Of a stretch of DNA of 64,000 nt, positions 11,357 through 20,647 are shown piece by piece. The DNA lies in NCBI RefSeq assembly GCF_002952215.1, contig NZ_CP022600.1, forward strand, positions 930,001 through 994,000. The letters run 5' to 3'. This DNA is from Porphyrobacter sp. HT-58-2. GTDB lineage: Bacteria; Pseudomonadota; Alphaproteobacteria; Sphingomonadales; Sphingomonadaceae. The notes below the pieces were generated by a model. It was not told the DNA's origin and did no database searches. It saw only the letters and a list, made by a program, of their open reading frames with translations. A program made the position numbers and the translations under genes. The stretch's first letter is position 1; each line of letters starts with the position of its first letter.

Positions 11357-12307
11357 ATGCTGACCGACACCGCAATCGAACTGCGCTCTGCATCGCCGAG
11401 CCTGCTGATGCGGGCAATCAAATGGGTGGTGAGCCGGCAGACTCCGGTCTTCCCGCTCGACGAGGCGGGCTTTCATGCGACCATGGCGGGCCGCAAGCTG
11501 CCGCTCGACGCGCCGATGCCCGAGGGGTTTCGCAAGCGCTTTGCCGTCGAGGAGCGCGAGCTGCTGGGGCACAAGGTGGTGACGCTGCATCCGAAATCAG
11601 GGCCCCAAACTGGTGAGCGCGCGTGGCACATGCTCTATTTCCACGGCGGCGGGTTCGTGAAGCCGATGTTCAAGGTCCACTGGCCGCTGGTGGCGGAGAT
11701 GGTGAAGGTGTGCGGCATCAGCGTCACCGTGCCGCTTTACCCGGTGGTGCCGGAAGCAAGCTATGCCGCGCAGGATGCGCTGGCCGATGCGGCGTGGGCG
11801 GATCTGGCGGCGCGGCACGATCCGGCGCGGATCATCCTCAATGGCGATTCTGCGGGGGGGCATATGGCGCTGGCGCTGGCCTTGCGGCTGGCAGCGGCAG
11901 GCGGGCCGACACCCGGCAAGCTGGCGCTGTTCGCGCCCTGGCTCGATCTGGGGCTGGCGGACCCGGCGATTGCTGCAGTCGAGCCGCATGACGTGATGCT
12001 CAAGATCGGAACCTTGCGTGCCTGCGGGGGGCTGGTGGCTGCGGGGCGGGCGATGGACGATCCTGCCGTCAGCCCGCTCTACACCCCGATGGAATATCTC
12101 GCATTGCTCCCGCCGACCCGCATCTGGACCGGGCGGCATGACCTGTTCATTATCGATTCGCGCAGCTTCCTTGGCCGACTGCGCGCTGCCGGGGTTGATG
12201 CGAAGCTCTATGAATACGAAGCCGCGCCGCACGTCTTCATGGCGATCCTCCCCACCCGCGAGGCGAAGGATGCGCTGCGCCTGCTCGGCGATTTCATCGC
12301 AAGCTAG
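11357..12307 (+). CDS. Alpha/beta-hydrolase esterase (HSL family)
   Basis: 316 residues, no signal peptide. The hormone-sensitive-lipase family oxyanion motif HGGG is at residues 96-99, the nucleophile elbow GDSAGG has Ser165, and Asp262 (GRHDLF) and His292 (APHVFM) complete the triad. A cytosolic carboxylesterase acting on short acyl esters is likely; the natural substrate is unknown. Transcription is divergent from ispG across a 97-bp gap. The end converges with the acetyltransferase gene, with the stop codons overlapping by 4 bp. Confidence 0.9.
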   Translation: MLTDTAIELRSASPSLLMRAIKWVVSRQTPVFPLDEAGFHATMAGRKLPLDAPMPEGFRKRFAVEERELLGHKVVTLHPKSGPQTGERAWHMLYFHGGGFVKPMFKVHWPLVAEMVKVCGISVTVPLYPVVPEASYAAQDALADAAWADLAARHDPARIILNGDSAGGHMALALALRLAAAGGPTPGKLALFAPWLDLGLADPAIAAVEPHDVMLKIGTLRACGGLVAAGRAMDDPAVSPLYTPMEYLALLPPTRIWTGRHDLFIIDSRSFLGRLRAAGVDAKLYEYEAAPHVFMAILPTREAKDALRLLGDFIAS

Positions 12308-12816
12308 AGTTTGAGCTCGTAGAGGAATTCCGGGTCAAGGTGGTCTCCCACCTTGAAGGTGATGTCGGCGATCTTGGCAAAGCCATACCGCTGGTAGAAC
12401 CGCTGGGCGCCGAAGTTTTCCGAATAAACGCTGAGCAGCACCGCATCATGCCCGCCCGCGCGCGCCTGTGCCAGCGTCCAGTCCATCAGTTTCGCGCCGA
12501 TGCCATGGCCGGTATGGGTCGGCAGGCAATAGAGCTGGCCAAGTTCGATCGGATCGCGCGCACCGCTGAGCGCGGTGTAGTGGCTGGGGTGGCGCAGCTT
12601 GCAATAGGCCACCAGCGCGCCCGCATCCTCGACCAGACAATGCGTGCATTCGCTCCCGGCGATTTCTGCGGCGACCGGGCCGGGGCTGTGCACCTGCGCC
12701 AGAAAGGCGGCGAGGTCTTGCGGCGTGTAGAGGTGGCCGAAGGCGGCGATGAAGGTCTCTGCGCCGAGAGCTGCGAGCGCGGGCGCATCTTCGAGTGTGG
12801 CGGGACGGTAGATCAT
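12304..12816 (-). CDS. GNAT-family N-acetyltransferase
   Basis: 170 residues covering one GNAT domain. The acetyl-CoA pyrophosphate loop is visible in LPTHTGHGIGAKLMDWTL (Q/RxxGxG/A type), followed by the beta5 and alpha4 elements SVYSENFGAQRFYQRYGF. The substrate is not predictable. Starts 75 bp from the divergent isoaspartyl peptidase gene. Confidence 0.9.
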   Translation of the reverse strand: MIYRPATLEDAPALAALGAETFIAAFGHLYTPQDLAAFLAQVHSPGPVAAEIAGSECTHCLVEDAGALVAYCKLRHPSHYTALSGARDPIELGQLYCLPTHTGHGIGAKLMDWTLAQARAGGHDAVLLSVYSENFGAQRFYQRYGFAKIADITFKVGDHLDPEFLYELKL

Positions 12817-12891
12817 GGCGCGCGCCCTAGCCTGTGCGGGGCGTGCTGTTAAGCTGGCGAAAGCCGCAGGGCCGCGTTATGCCTTGCTGCC

Positions 12892-13962
12892 ATGAAGAAA
12901 CTCATCGCTGCGCTTGCCCTCGCCCTCCTGTCTCAACCCGCGCTGGCCGAGGAAGCCCCCAAATGGTCGCTCGCGATCCACGGCGGTGCGGGGACGCTCG
13001 ATCCCGACAAGATGACGCCGGAAAAGCGCGCCGAATACGAGGCCGCCTTGCAGAAGGCGCTTGATGCGGGCGCGAAGGTGCTCAGCGATGGCGGCGATGC
13101 GATGGACGCGGTCAAGGCGGCGGTGATCATCATGGAGGATTCGCCGCTGTTCAACGCCGGCAAAGGCGCGGTGTTCACCTGGGAGGGGACGAACGAGTTG
13201 GACGCCTCTATTATGGACGGGCGGGATCGCAGCGCGGGCGCAATTGCCGGGGTGAAGACGGTCAAGAACCCGATCCTGCTCGCCGATAAGGTCCGCACCG
13301 ACAGCGAGCATGTGTTCCTGATGGGCGCGGGCGCGGAGGCTTTCGCGCTGGAAAAGGGCTTTGCCGTCACCCCGCCCGAATATTTCGCCACGCCTGCGCG
13401 GCGCGAGGCGCTGGAGCGGATGAAGGCCAAGCAGCTTTCGGCGCTGGATGTCGATCACAAGTTCGGCACGGTGGGCGCAGTGGCGCTCGACCAGAACGGC
13501 AACCTTGCGGCTGGCACCTCGACCGGCGGGATGACCGGCAAGCGCTGGGGCCGGGTGGGCGATGCGCCGCTGATCGGCGCGGGGACCTATGCGGATAATC
13601 GCGCCTGCGCGGTGTCGGCGACAGGGTGGGGCGAGTATTTCATCCGGGTCGGTGTGGCGCACGAGATTTGCGCGCAGTTGAGTATGAACGAGCTTTTCAG
13701 ACAGGGGCTGGCAGCGCTGGGCATATTCCCGCCCGCAACAAACGAGCCGACGATAACCGCGCAAACCATCGCCGACGAAGTCATGGACGATGTGGCGCGA
13801 TTGGGCGGCGATGGCGGGGTGATCCTCGTCACGCCCGATGGCGAAGCGATCTTCAGCTTCAACACCACCGGCATGTATCGCGGCCGGGCGACCAGCGCAG
13901 GGGTCAACGAAGTCGCGATCTTCGGCGGCGAGGAGAAGGCCTCGGCGACGCCCGATCACTAA
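12892..13962 (+). CDS. Isoaspartyl peptidase / plant-type L-asparaginase, exported
   Basis: 356 residues. A signal peptide (MKKLIAALALALLSQPALA) is followed by the Ntn-hydrolase precursor starting SLAIHGGAGTL. Autocleavage should occur before Thr193 in HKFGTVGAVALD, which then acts as N-terminal nucleophile; substrate-binding GTSTGGMTGK and GDAPLIGAGTYAD follow. It removes beta-aspartyl dipeptides or asparagine side-chain nitrogen, probably in the periplasm. A G/C-rich inverted-repeat element begins immediately after its stop codon. Confidence 0.93.
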   Translation: MKKLIAALALALLSQPALAEEAPKWSLAIHGGAGTLDPDKMTPEKRAEYEAALQKALDAGAKVLSDGGDAMDAVKAAVIIMEDSPLFNAGKGAVFTWEGTNELDASIMDGRDRSAGAIAGVKTVKNPILLADKVRTDSEHVFLMGAGAEAFALEKGFAVTPPEYFATPARREALERMKAKQLSALDVDHKFGTVGAVALDQNGNLAAGTSTGGMTGKRWGRVGDAPLIGAGTYADNRACAVSATGWGEYFIRVGVAHEICAQLSMNELFRQGLAALGIFPPATNEPTITAQTIADEVMDDVARLGGDGGVILVTPDGEAIFSFNTTGMYRGRATSAGVNEVAIFGGEEKASATPDH

Positions 13963-13966
13963 AGCT

Positions 13967-14058
13967 CCTTCCCCTTGGGGAAGGGGTTGGGGATGGGGGC
14001 TCTGCCCTCTGGGAGGTGGTAGCCCCCACCCCCTGACCCCCTCCCCCAAGGGAGGGGG
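13967..14058. repeat. REP-like G/C-rich palindromic intergenic element
   Basis: Two short perfect hairpins bracket the element: CCTTCCCC-TT-GGGGAAGG at 13967-13984 and CCCCCTCCC-CCAA-GGGAGGGGG at 14037-14058. Between them, G-rich and C-rich blocks (GGGGTTGGGGATGGGGGCT and AGCCCCCACCCCCTGACCCC) pair in a larger, imperfect dyad. The layout is that of dispersed intergenic palindromes. It sits between two convergent genes and may end both transcripts. Only one copy was noticed in the window. Confidence 0.6.
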
Positions 14059-14065
14059 AACCCGG

Positions 14066-15001
14066 TCAGTAGATCTTCCCCACGATCGGCAACCCGCGCT
14101 CCGGCTCGGCGAATTCCTTGATCACCTTGCCCACGCGGGACAGGGTCAATTCGCCGATGGGTTGCATGGAATCTTCGGACTGACGGGCCCGGAAATAGCA
14201 GGCGAAAGTGAGTGGCGGCTGGCCTTTCGGCCCTTCGGCAAACCCGATGTCGATGTAGTTATACTCCGTTCCGCCAATCAGCCCGCTGGTGCCGGTCTTG
14301 TCGCCCGCCACCCAGCCTTCGGGCAGACCCGCACGGACACGCTTGAGGCCGGTCTGCGTCTCGACCATCCAGCGCTTCAATTCGGCCCGCTCGGCCTCGG
14401 GCAGGACGTCGCCATAGACGATCTTCGCCACGGTGCGGGCCATGGCGGCAGGGGTGGTGGTGTCGCGGAATTCGGCCGTGGGGACGTTGTTCATCTCCGG
14501 CTCGTAACGATCGACCCGGCTGACTTCGTCGCCGATGCTCCGCCAGAAGGCGGTCAATCCGGCTGGGCCGCCCAGATTGCGCAGCAGGATATTGGCCGCC
14601 GGATTGTCCGAGGTGACCTGCGTCGCCCGCGCCAGTTCGCGCAAGGTCGCGCCGGTCGCCAGTCGTTCGCGGGTGAAGGGGGCATGGGCAAGCAGATCCG
14701 CCTCGCTCCACGTCACGCGTCTGTCGGCATCGATCAGCCCTGCCGCATGGCGTTGCAGCAGCAGTGCGGCGAGCGAGAACTTGAACGAGGAGGCATGGCC
14801 AAAGCGGCGATCCCGGTTGATGCCGACCGCCATCCCACTGACCGTATCATAGATCTCGACCCCCAGCGTGCCGCCGCCTGCTGCCTCGATGATGCGCAGT
14901 TCGGCGGCGAGCCGTCCGATCGGGCTCTGGTCGGGCGGAATGCAGGCCGAAGCCCCCAGCGCGAGGCTGCCGCCAATGAAGAACCTGCGATCAATCATCA
15001 T
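14066..15001 (-). CDS. Class A beta-lactamase-like serine hydrolase
   Basis: 311 residues. All class A landmarks are seen in order: Ser71-x-x-Lys74 (SSFK), Ser-Asp-Asn at 131-133, the omega-loop RYEPEMN with Glu167, and Lys-Thr-Gly at 235-237. The N-terminus RRFFIGGSLALGASAC combines an RR pair with a lipobox-like Cys20, so export, possibly as a lipoprotein, is likely. Penicillin or cephalosporin hydrolysis is the family activity; the spectrum cannot be judged. The start overlaps the RDD gene by 4 bp, making it the last gene of the MoxR block. A start one codon later is equally possible. Confidence 0.88.
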   Translation of the reverse strand: MMIDRRFFIGGSLALGASACIPPDQSPIGRLAAELRIIEAAGGGTLGVEIYDTVSGMAVGINRDRRFGHASSFKFSLAALLLQRHAAGLIDADRRVTWSEADLLAHAPFTRERLATGATLRELARATQVTSDNPAANILLRNLGGPAGLTAFWRSIGDEVSRVDRYEPEMNNVPTAEFRDTTTPAAMARTVAKIVYGDVLPEAERAELKRWMVETQTGLKRVRAGLPEGWVAGDKTGTSGLIGGTEYNYIDIGFAEGPKGQPPLTFACYFRARQSEDSMQPIGELTLSRVGKVIKEFAEPERGLPIVGKIY

Positions 15002-15954
15002 GAGTACTTGTCCGCCTTGCGTTTGCCGAACCGCATGTCGGCTTCGAGCCTGGCGCGCAATTGCGCATAGAAGGCTTCAAGGAAAGCCCGCTCGTCGCCC
15101 GCGCCGGGCTGCCAGCCGATTTTGCGGCAGATCGTGTCGTGAACCGCCTTCAGCGCCTCGGGCTGGGCATCGCGCAGCATCCGTTCCAGCGTCTGCAATT
15201 CCTTCTCGCCATAGACCGCAAGTTCTGCATCGCCAAAGCTGTAGCGCACCCCGGTCAGCTCGCTCGCACCCTCGGCGGCTGCGGCCCCCTTGGTCGACAG
15301 CGCGTCGGCCAGCGCGGTGCGCGTTCGTTCGACCACCCATGTCCCGGCGACGATATCGCCGGCGCGCAAGCGGTCACGGTTGAAGAACGGGAACAGCAGG
15401 AACAGCACGAACCAAGCCGTCATCACCCAGCCTAGCGGGCCGATGTCCTCGCCCGCATTGCTGAGCGCCAGCAGTGTGAACAGCGTGACCAGCGGATAGA
15501 AGATCTCGATATCGCGCAACAGGTTGCGGGCAATCACCGCTTCGGGGGTCAGGCGGGCGCTGCCCCGTGCGGCGATGCGGATGCCGACCATCCGTTTGCC
15601 CAGTGTCGCGCCGCGCGGGCCGAGTTCCTGCACCAGGAAATAGCCATACCAGGTGGCGAACCCGATCAGGGAGAAGATCACCAGCAGGAACTCCGTCGCG
15701 CCGCCTGGCGGCCCATCGGCGCTGATCTTGGTGCTATCAAGCAGCCCGCCCGCGACCCACAGCAGCACGAGATAGAAGATGACCAGACTGAACACGACGA
15801 TCATCACGTCGATCACCAGCGCCGCGGCCCGGCTCCCGCGAGAGGCGATGGTGATCGGCAAAGCCAGCCCCTCGGGCGTGATCAGCGTGCGCGTGCGGCG
15901 GTTGTCCCTCGCAAGGGCAGATGACCGGGCCGGAATGGCTGCGGTGGGGCTCAT
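14998..15954 (-). CDS. RDD-family membrane protein
   Basis: 318 residues. An RDD domain occupies about residues 25-190, beginning PITIASRGSRAAALVIDVMIVV, with LGKRMVGIRI and three or four transmembrane spans; the C-terminal 120 residues are polar. RDD proteins commonly accompany MoxR/DUF58 clusters; transport or membrane-associated scaffolding has been suggested for the family. It overlaps both neighbours by 4 bp, supporting translational coupling. Confidence 0.88.
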   Translation of the reverse strand: MSPTAAIPARSSALARDNRRTRTLITPEGLALPITIASRGSRAAALVIDVMIVVFSLVIFYLVLLWVAGGLLDSTKISADGPPGGATEFLLVIFSLIGFATWYGYFLVQELGPRGATLGKRMVGIRIAARGSARLTPEAVIARNLLRDIEIFYPLVTLFTLLALSNAGEDIGPLGWVMTAWFVLFLLFPFFNRDRLRAGDIVAGTWVVERTRTALADALSTKGAAAAEGASELTGVRYSFGDAELAVYGEKELQTLERMLRDAQPEALKAVHDTICRKIGWQPGAGDERAFLEAFYAQLRARLEADMRFGKRKADKYS

Positions 15955-17030
15955 CCGGCCTCCGGGAGCGTTGCATCGCCTGACGGGCGCGGGCGGTAGA
16001 GGAAGAAATAGGCGAGCCAGAAGGTCAGCATCGTCCCCCCGATCACGAACCGGCTGTCCGCGCCATCGACCAGCTGGCGCGGGAAGGCTTCAAGCAGGGC
16101 GGCAATGATCATCATGATCACTACGCCGACCATCACCACCGCAGAGCGTCGCCCCGCTGCCGCGGCCGCTTCGAGCACCGGCAGGTTGCCCGGAAAGGCC
16201 ATGCTGCGTCCTATATGCAGCCCCGCGGCGCCCGACAGCAGGATGCCGAACAGCTCGGTCGTGCCATGGACCGAAAGCCACGCGGCCAGCTCCACGACCA
16301 GTCCCTGTCCATCGAACAGCCACAACAACGCGCCCAGCATGGCGAGATTATGCACCAGCAGCATCAGCGAAGGGATGCCGAAGGCAAAGCCCAGCGCGAA
16401 GGCAAGGATGCACACGGCAGAATTGTTGCTGAACAGCTGCGCGGCGAAGGCCGACAGTCCCATTGCGCTGTCTTCCGTGGCGAGCGTCTTGAGCAATTCC
16501 TCGCGGCTTGCCCCCGGCACGCGGGTCTCACCTGCACCAGCGGGGAACAGGCGATAGAACCACGCCTCGTCCGAGGCGACCAGCAGCCAGCCGACGATTG
16601 CGCCTGCGACCATCACGAACAGCGCGATGCAGATATCCAGCCACAACGCCCGCACCGCGCGGCTCCAGCCGCCCAGCAGAAAGTCTTTCAGCCAGCGCAC
16701 GAAGCCCTGCCGCGGGCCATAGACCTGGAACCATGCGCGCTGCACCAGCGCTTCGAGATAGGCGAGCGTGGCCGCATCGAGGCTGGTCTCGCGCGCCACG
16801 GCAAGGCTCGATGCAGCGGTGCGATAAAGCGCGGGCAACGCGATCAGATCGTCGTCGGCAATGCGCTTCAGCCCTCCGCCTTCCATGCGCCGGACGATAT
16901 CTTCCAACCTGCGCCAATCGCCTTCGCGTTCCAGACGAAAGCGATCCGATCGCAGGGCGGCGCTTTCGATATCGGGCGGAGCGGCGACCTGTCCGCGCCC
17001 GAACCATGAGGAGATGACTGGTGCCTTCAT
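15951..17030 (-). CDS. Stage II sporulation protein M-like (DUF95) membrane protein
   Basis: 359 residues. A soluble N-terminal helical part (about 1-110) is followed by five or more transmembrane helices typical of the SpoIIM/DUF95 family, including NNSAVCILAFALGFAFGIPS and HGTTELFGILLSGAAGLHIG. The organism type does not sporulate; in proteobacteria this family is a standard partner of MoxR ATPases. It starts 7 bp after DUF58 and overlaps RDD by 4 bp. Confidence 0.88.
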   Translation of the reverse strand: MKAPVISSWFGRGQVAAPPDIESAALRSDRFRLEREGDWRRLEDIVRRMEGGGLKRIADDDLIALPALYRTAASSLAVARETSLDAATLAYLEALVQRAWFQVYGPRQGFVRWLKDFLLGGWSRAVRALWLDICIALFVMVAGAIVGWLLVASDEAWFYRLFPAGAGETRVPGASREELLKTLATEDSAMGLSAFAAQLFSNNSAVCILAFALGFAFGIPSLMLLVHNLAMLGALLWLFDGQGLVVELAAWLSVHGTTELFGILLSGAAGLHIGRSMAFPGNLPVLEAAAAAGRRSAVVMVGVVIMMIIAALLEAFPRQLVDGADSRFVIGGTMLTFWLAYFFLYRPRPSGDATLPEAG

Positions 17031-17037
17031 GGGTGCC

Positions 17038-18387
17038 TTATCCGATTGCCTCGTTGCCGCGAATCGTCAGATAACGGTCAATCAGGCGCGTGCCGATCGC
17101 GTCCCAGGGGGCTTCAATCACGTCGATCCCCATGCGCCGCAGCCTGCCCAGTACCAACTTGCGTTGCTGGGTCAGCGTATCGGCTGTGACGGCGCGGGCG
17201 AGGGTGGCGATATCGCCCGGCGGGGCCTGAGTCATCCGCTCCAGTTCGGCATCGGCCATCGTGACGAACAACACCAGATGCTTGCCGACCAGCCGCCCAA
17301 GGCTTTCGACCATAAGTTCGGCGCTGGTGGGATCGGTGAAATCGGAGAACACCACCACCAGCGACCGGCGTTTGAGGCGTGCGGTGAGGGTCGCCAGTGC
17401 AAGAGTGAAATTGGGCTCGGCGGCTTCGTAATCCAGGCCTGCGGCGGCGCTTTGCAGGCGGTGGAAGGCGCGCGGATCGCCGATGAAGGGCGTCATCACC
17501 TGCGGCCTGCGGGCAAAGCCGAACAGTGCGACCTTGTCCCCGCCCTTCAGTGCGACATAGGCGCATGTGAGTGCCGCCGAAACCGCGCGGTCAATGCGCG
17601 GCAAGCCGTCGACCGGCTCGCACATGGCCTGCCCGCAATCGAAGGCGAACACGATCTGGTTGTTGCGCTCGCTCTCGTTCTCGCGGGCGTAGAGACGGGT
17701 GTGGCGCGCACTCGCCTTCCAGTCGATCCGGCGGCGGTCCATGCCGGGCTCGTATTCGCTCAAGGCCTCGAACTGCGTCCCCTCGCCCCGGATGCGCCGG
17801 GCGATGAGGCCAAGCTGGGCGTTGCGCAGAAAGGTCTGCAAGTCGGGCGATCGCACTGGCGAAAGATCAGGCCAGATCCGCACAGTAAGCTCAAGCGGCC
17901 GGGACACTTGCCGCGCGCCGAGGCCGAGGGGGCCGTGCCACCTGAGCCATGCCGTGCCCAGTTGCGCCGATCCGCGCCGGGTGGGCGTGACTGTGATCGA
18001 GCCCTCCCACAGCCCGACTTCGGGCGAACGCGGGACGGGGATCACCGCCCGGCCCTGTTCCAGCAAACGCGGGTCGCCCTCCAGCGCGGCTTGGACATCG
18101 CCCCGGTGGTACTTCGCAAAGACCGCGTGTGCGGTGAGGCGCGCAGGCTGGCCGACTTCGGTGTCGGAGGGCGTCTCGATCCCCCAGCGCGTCACGGCGC
18201 CTGCCAGCAGCGCGTCGATCAGCACCAGCAGCACCAGCGCCGCCCCTGCGAGCGGTGCGATCACCCACGCCCCCGGCGCGGTCGCGGCGATCACCACCGC
18301 AACCGGCGCGAGGCCTGCCGCACACCAAGCCGCTCGCTCGGTCGGCACAAAGGGCACGTTGACGCGCGGGAGAGCGAAGCGCGCCAT
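17038..18387 (-). CDS. DUF58 protein (MoxR partner, degenerate VWA)
   Basis: 449 residues. Two N-terminal membrane spans (about 20-65) lead to the DUF58 core, whose signature RRIDWKASARHTRLY is intact. A VWA-like domain follows, but the metal site is degenerate (DCGQAM instead of DxSxS). DUF58 proteins act with MoxR AAA+ ATPases, probably as substrate adaptors at the membrane. Only 3 bp separate it from the MoxR stop codon. Confidence 0.9.
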   Translation of the reverse strand: MARFALPRVNVPFVPTERAAWCAAGLAPVAVVIAATAPGAWVIAPLAGAALVLLVLIDALLAGAVTRWGIETPSDTEVGQPARLTAHAVFAKYHRGDVQAALEGDPRLLEQGRAVIPVPRSPEVGLWEGSITVTPTRRGSAQLGTAWLRWHGPLGLGARQVSRPLELTVRIWPDLSPVRSPDLQTFLRNAQLGLIARRIRGEGTQFEALSEYEPGMDRRRIDWKASARHTRLYARENESERNNQIVFAFDCGQAMCEPVDGLPRIDRAVSAALTCAYVALKGGDKVALFGFARRPQVMTPFIGDPRAFHRLQSAAAGLDYEAAEPNFTLALATLTARLKRRSLVVVFSDFTDPTSAELMVESLGRLVGKHLVLFVTMADAELERMTQAPPGDIATLARAVTADTLTQQRKLVLGRLRRMGIDVIEAPWDAIGTRLIDRYLTIRGNEAIG

Positions 18388-18390
18388 GCC

Positions 18391-19353
18391 TTAGCGGGGG
18401 GCTTCGGTCACTTCGACCAGATCGGCGACCAGCGCCTCCATGTCGCGGCCCTCGATCTCGGCAGCGGGGGACAGCGTCAGGCGGTGGCGCAGCACCGGCA
18501 CAGCGAGCGCCTTGACATCATCGGGGATCACGTAGTCGCGCCCCTCCAGCGCCGCGCGGGCGCGGGCGGCGCCGGACAGCAGCACAGCGGCGCGGGGTGA
18601 TGCACCAACGGTCAGTTCGGCATGATCGCGGGTGGCGCGGATCAGGCGGACGACATAGGCGGTAATGTCGTCCGCCACGGTCACTTGCGACAGCGCTCCG
18701 CTGGCCGCTGCGATCCCTGTGGCATTGGTGACGGCGCTCACGCCCAGATCGGCGGGCCGCTGCGGGCCGGAACGCTGGCCGAAGCGGGCAACGATACGCG
18801 CTTCCTCCGCCGCGTCAGGGTAGGGCACCAGCAGCTTGAACAGGAAGCGGTCAAGCTGGGCTTCGGGCAGGGGATACACGCCCTGATTCTCGATCGGGTT
18901 CTGGGTCGCCACGACCATGAAGCTTTCGGGCAGAAGATGTGTTTCCCCGTCCAGCGTAACCCGGCGCTCCTGCATCGCTTCAAGCAGGGCGGCCTGGGTC
19001 TTGGGCGGAGTGCGGTTGATCTCGTCTGCCAGCAGCAGATCGCAGAAGATCGGCCCACGGGTGAGAGTGAACTGGCTGGTCTGGAAGTTGAACAGGTTCG
19101 AACCCAGAATGTCGCCCGGCAGCAGGTCAGGGGTGAACTGGATGCGCCCGAAATCGAGGCCCAGCGCGGTCGCAAAGGCATTGGCGAGGAAGGTCTTGGC
19201 AGTTCCCGGCGGGCCTTCCATCAGCACATGGCCCTCGGACAAAAGCGCAACCAGCAGCATATCGACCAGCTGCTCCTGCCCGACGATCGCCTTGGCGACT
19301 TCGGCGCGGATTGCATCGGCAAGGCTGCGGACATCGGCTAGGCTTGTGGTCAT
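18391..19353 (-). CDS. MoxR-family AAA+ ATPase
   Basis: 320 residues, the usual MoxR length. Walker A GPPGTAKT is near residue 42, Walker B LLLADEIN near residue 105, and sensor 1 [10 protein letters not shown] follows. The C-terminal lid region includes [18 protein letters not shown]. It is a chaperone-like ATPase that would assemble or activate proteins handled by the neighbouring DUF58/SpoIIM/RDD membrane set. It lies 13 bp downstream of the DUF4350 gene. Confidence 0.95.
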   Translation of the reverse strand: MTTSLADVRSLADAIRAEVAKAIVGQEQLVDMLLVALLSEGHVLMEGPPGTAKTFLANAFATALGLDFGRIQFTPDLLPGDILGSNLFNFQTSQFTLTRGPIFCDLLLADEINRTPPKTQAALLEAMQERRVTLDGETHLLPESFMVVATQNPIENQGVYPLPEAQLDRFLFKLLVPYPDAAEEARIVARFGQRSGPQRPADLGVSAVTNATGIAAASGALSQVTVADDITAYVVRLIRATRDHAELTVGASPRAAVLLSGAARARAALEGRDYVIPDDVKALAVPVLRHRLTLSPAAEIEGRDMEALVADLVEVTEAPR

Positions 19354-19366
19354 TGGTTGTTGGTCC

Positions 19367-20647
19367 TCAGGAAAGCTTGGCGTTCAGATCATCGAGCGCG
19401 CGGGCGGCGGCAAGGATGTCGGTGGGATTGGTCGCTGCCTCGAGCCGGGCGGCGCGACGGGAGAAAGGCTCCTCATCGGGAAGGCGGCGGGCCAAAGCGG
19501 CATCGATCGCTTCGGGGTCGGGCCGCGCAAGGCCCAGCCGTTCGGCCAGTCGCCGGGCGGAAAGTGCGGCATAGGGCGCGCCCAGCAGGGCATAGCGGCG
19601 CGCGCGCAGGATCAGGCCGGCACCATTGGCGATCAGCTGGCGCTTGCCAAAGGCGATGTCGGGGCCGGTAGCAGTAGCCGGCGGCCCGAACCGCTGGAAT
19701 GCCCGCCAGCCGATGATCAGCAATGCCACCATCAGCGCCAGTGTCGCGGCCAGGAACGGCGGGCGGAAAGCCAGCGTCAGCAAGTTCTCGCTCGCACCAA
19801 AGCCATTCAGCGTCAGGTCGAACACCACCTCGTAGATGTCGCCCCCATAGGTCAGCTCGTCGATCAGCGCGATGGCGGCTGATGCGCGGGCGGGGTCAGC
19901 AAGGCCGTAATTATTGGCAAGATCGGGATCGACAAGAAAGGTGACCGGGTAGGCATCCTCGTCAGCCGTGCCGTCTGCGCCCAGACTGACCTCGAAGGCG
20001 AGCCTGCGGTTGCTTGCATCAACGATCAGCTGGCGCTGCCCATCGCCCTTCGCAGGCTTGGCGTAGAGCACCGGCGCAGCGGGCAACTGGCCGGTGTGAC
20101 CAAGTCCGCTCCAGCCTGCCGGGGGCGCACCCTTCTGAGTCCCATCGACCAGCAGCGAAAACGTGTAGGGCGCGGGCAGATCCCTCGGCCAGCGGCTTGC
20201 CTGCACCCCGTCCAGCACCACCCAGCCGCGCTTGAACTTGGCGCGCACTTGCAGCGGCAGGTCATCGGACGGCTTGCCCGCCCGCCACTTGGGGACGATC
20301 ACCAAAGTCGGCCCACTATAGCGGCGTTCGTTCAGCACCTTCGCCAGCTCCTCGGCATCGGCACCTGGCGGCGGGGTGAGAACGAGCAGGCCGTCGGTCT
20401 CAAGCTCGGCCGGGCTGCGCGAACGGGTGACGGTGTAGCCCTGCGCCTCGGTCAGTCGCACCAGCCCGGCATAGCCGTTCAACCCGTTGCTGGCGGCGTG
20501 GGCCTGGCCCTGGCCGCCTTCGCCGCCGAAGTCCGCGCCCGCGCCGATCAGAAAAGCGAGCGCCGTGAACAACAGCACGCCGACAGCGACCAGCGCCAGC
20601 GCGCCTCCGCGCGAGAACGCACCTTGCGTAGGTGCGGCCGCGTTCAT
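19367..20647 (-). CDS. DUF4350 domain membrane protein
   Basis: 426 residues. An N-terminal span (about 15-40) precedes a periplasmic DUF4350-like domain starting [18 protein letters not shown], and a second span ([19 protein letters not shown]) lies near residue 310, followed by a cytosolic tail rich in Arg and Ala. The family is a frequent partner of DUF4129 and MoxR genes; no catalytic residues are evident. It overlaps the DUF4129 gene by 4 bp. Confidence 0.82.
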   Translation of the reverse strand: MNAAAPTQGAFSRGGALALVAVGVLLFTALAFLIGAGADFGGEGGQGQAHAASNGLNGYAGLVRLTEAQGYTVTRSRSPAELETDGLLVLTPPPGADAEELAKVLNERRYSGPTLVIVPKWRAGKPSDDLPLQVRAKFKRGWVVLDGVQASRWPRDLPAPYTFSLLVDGTQKGAPPAGWSGLGHTGQLPAAPVLYAKPAKGDGQRQLIVDASNRRLAFEVSLGADGTADEDAYPVTFLVDPDLANNYGLADPARASAAIALIDELTYGGDIYEVVFDLTLNGFGASENLLTLAFRPPFLAATLALMVALLIIGWRAFQRFGPPATATGPDIAFGKRQLIANGAGLILRARRYALLGAPYAALSARRLAERLGLARPDPEAIDAALARRLPDEEPFSRRAARLEAATNPTDILAAARALDDLNAKLS

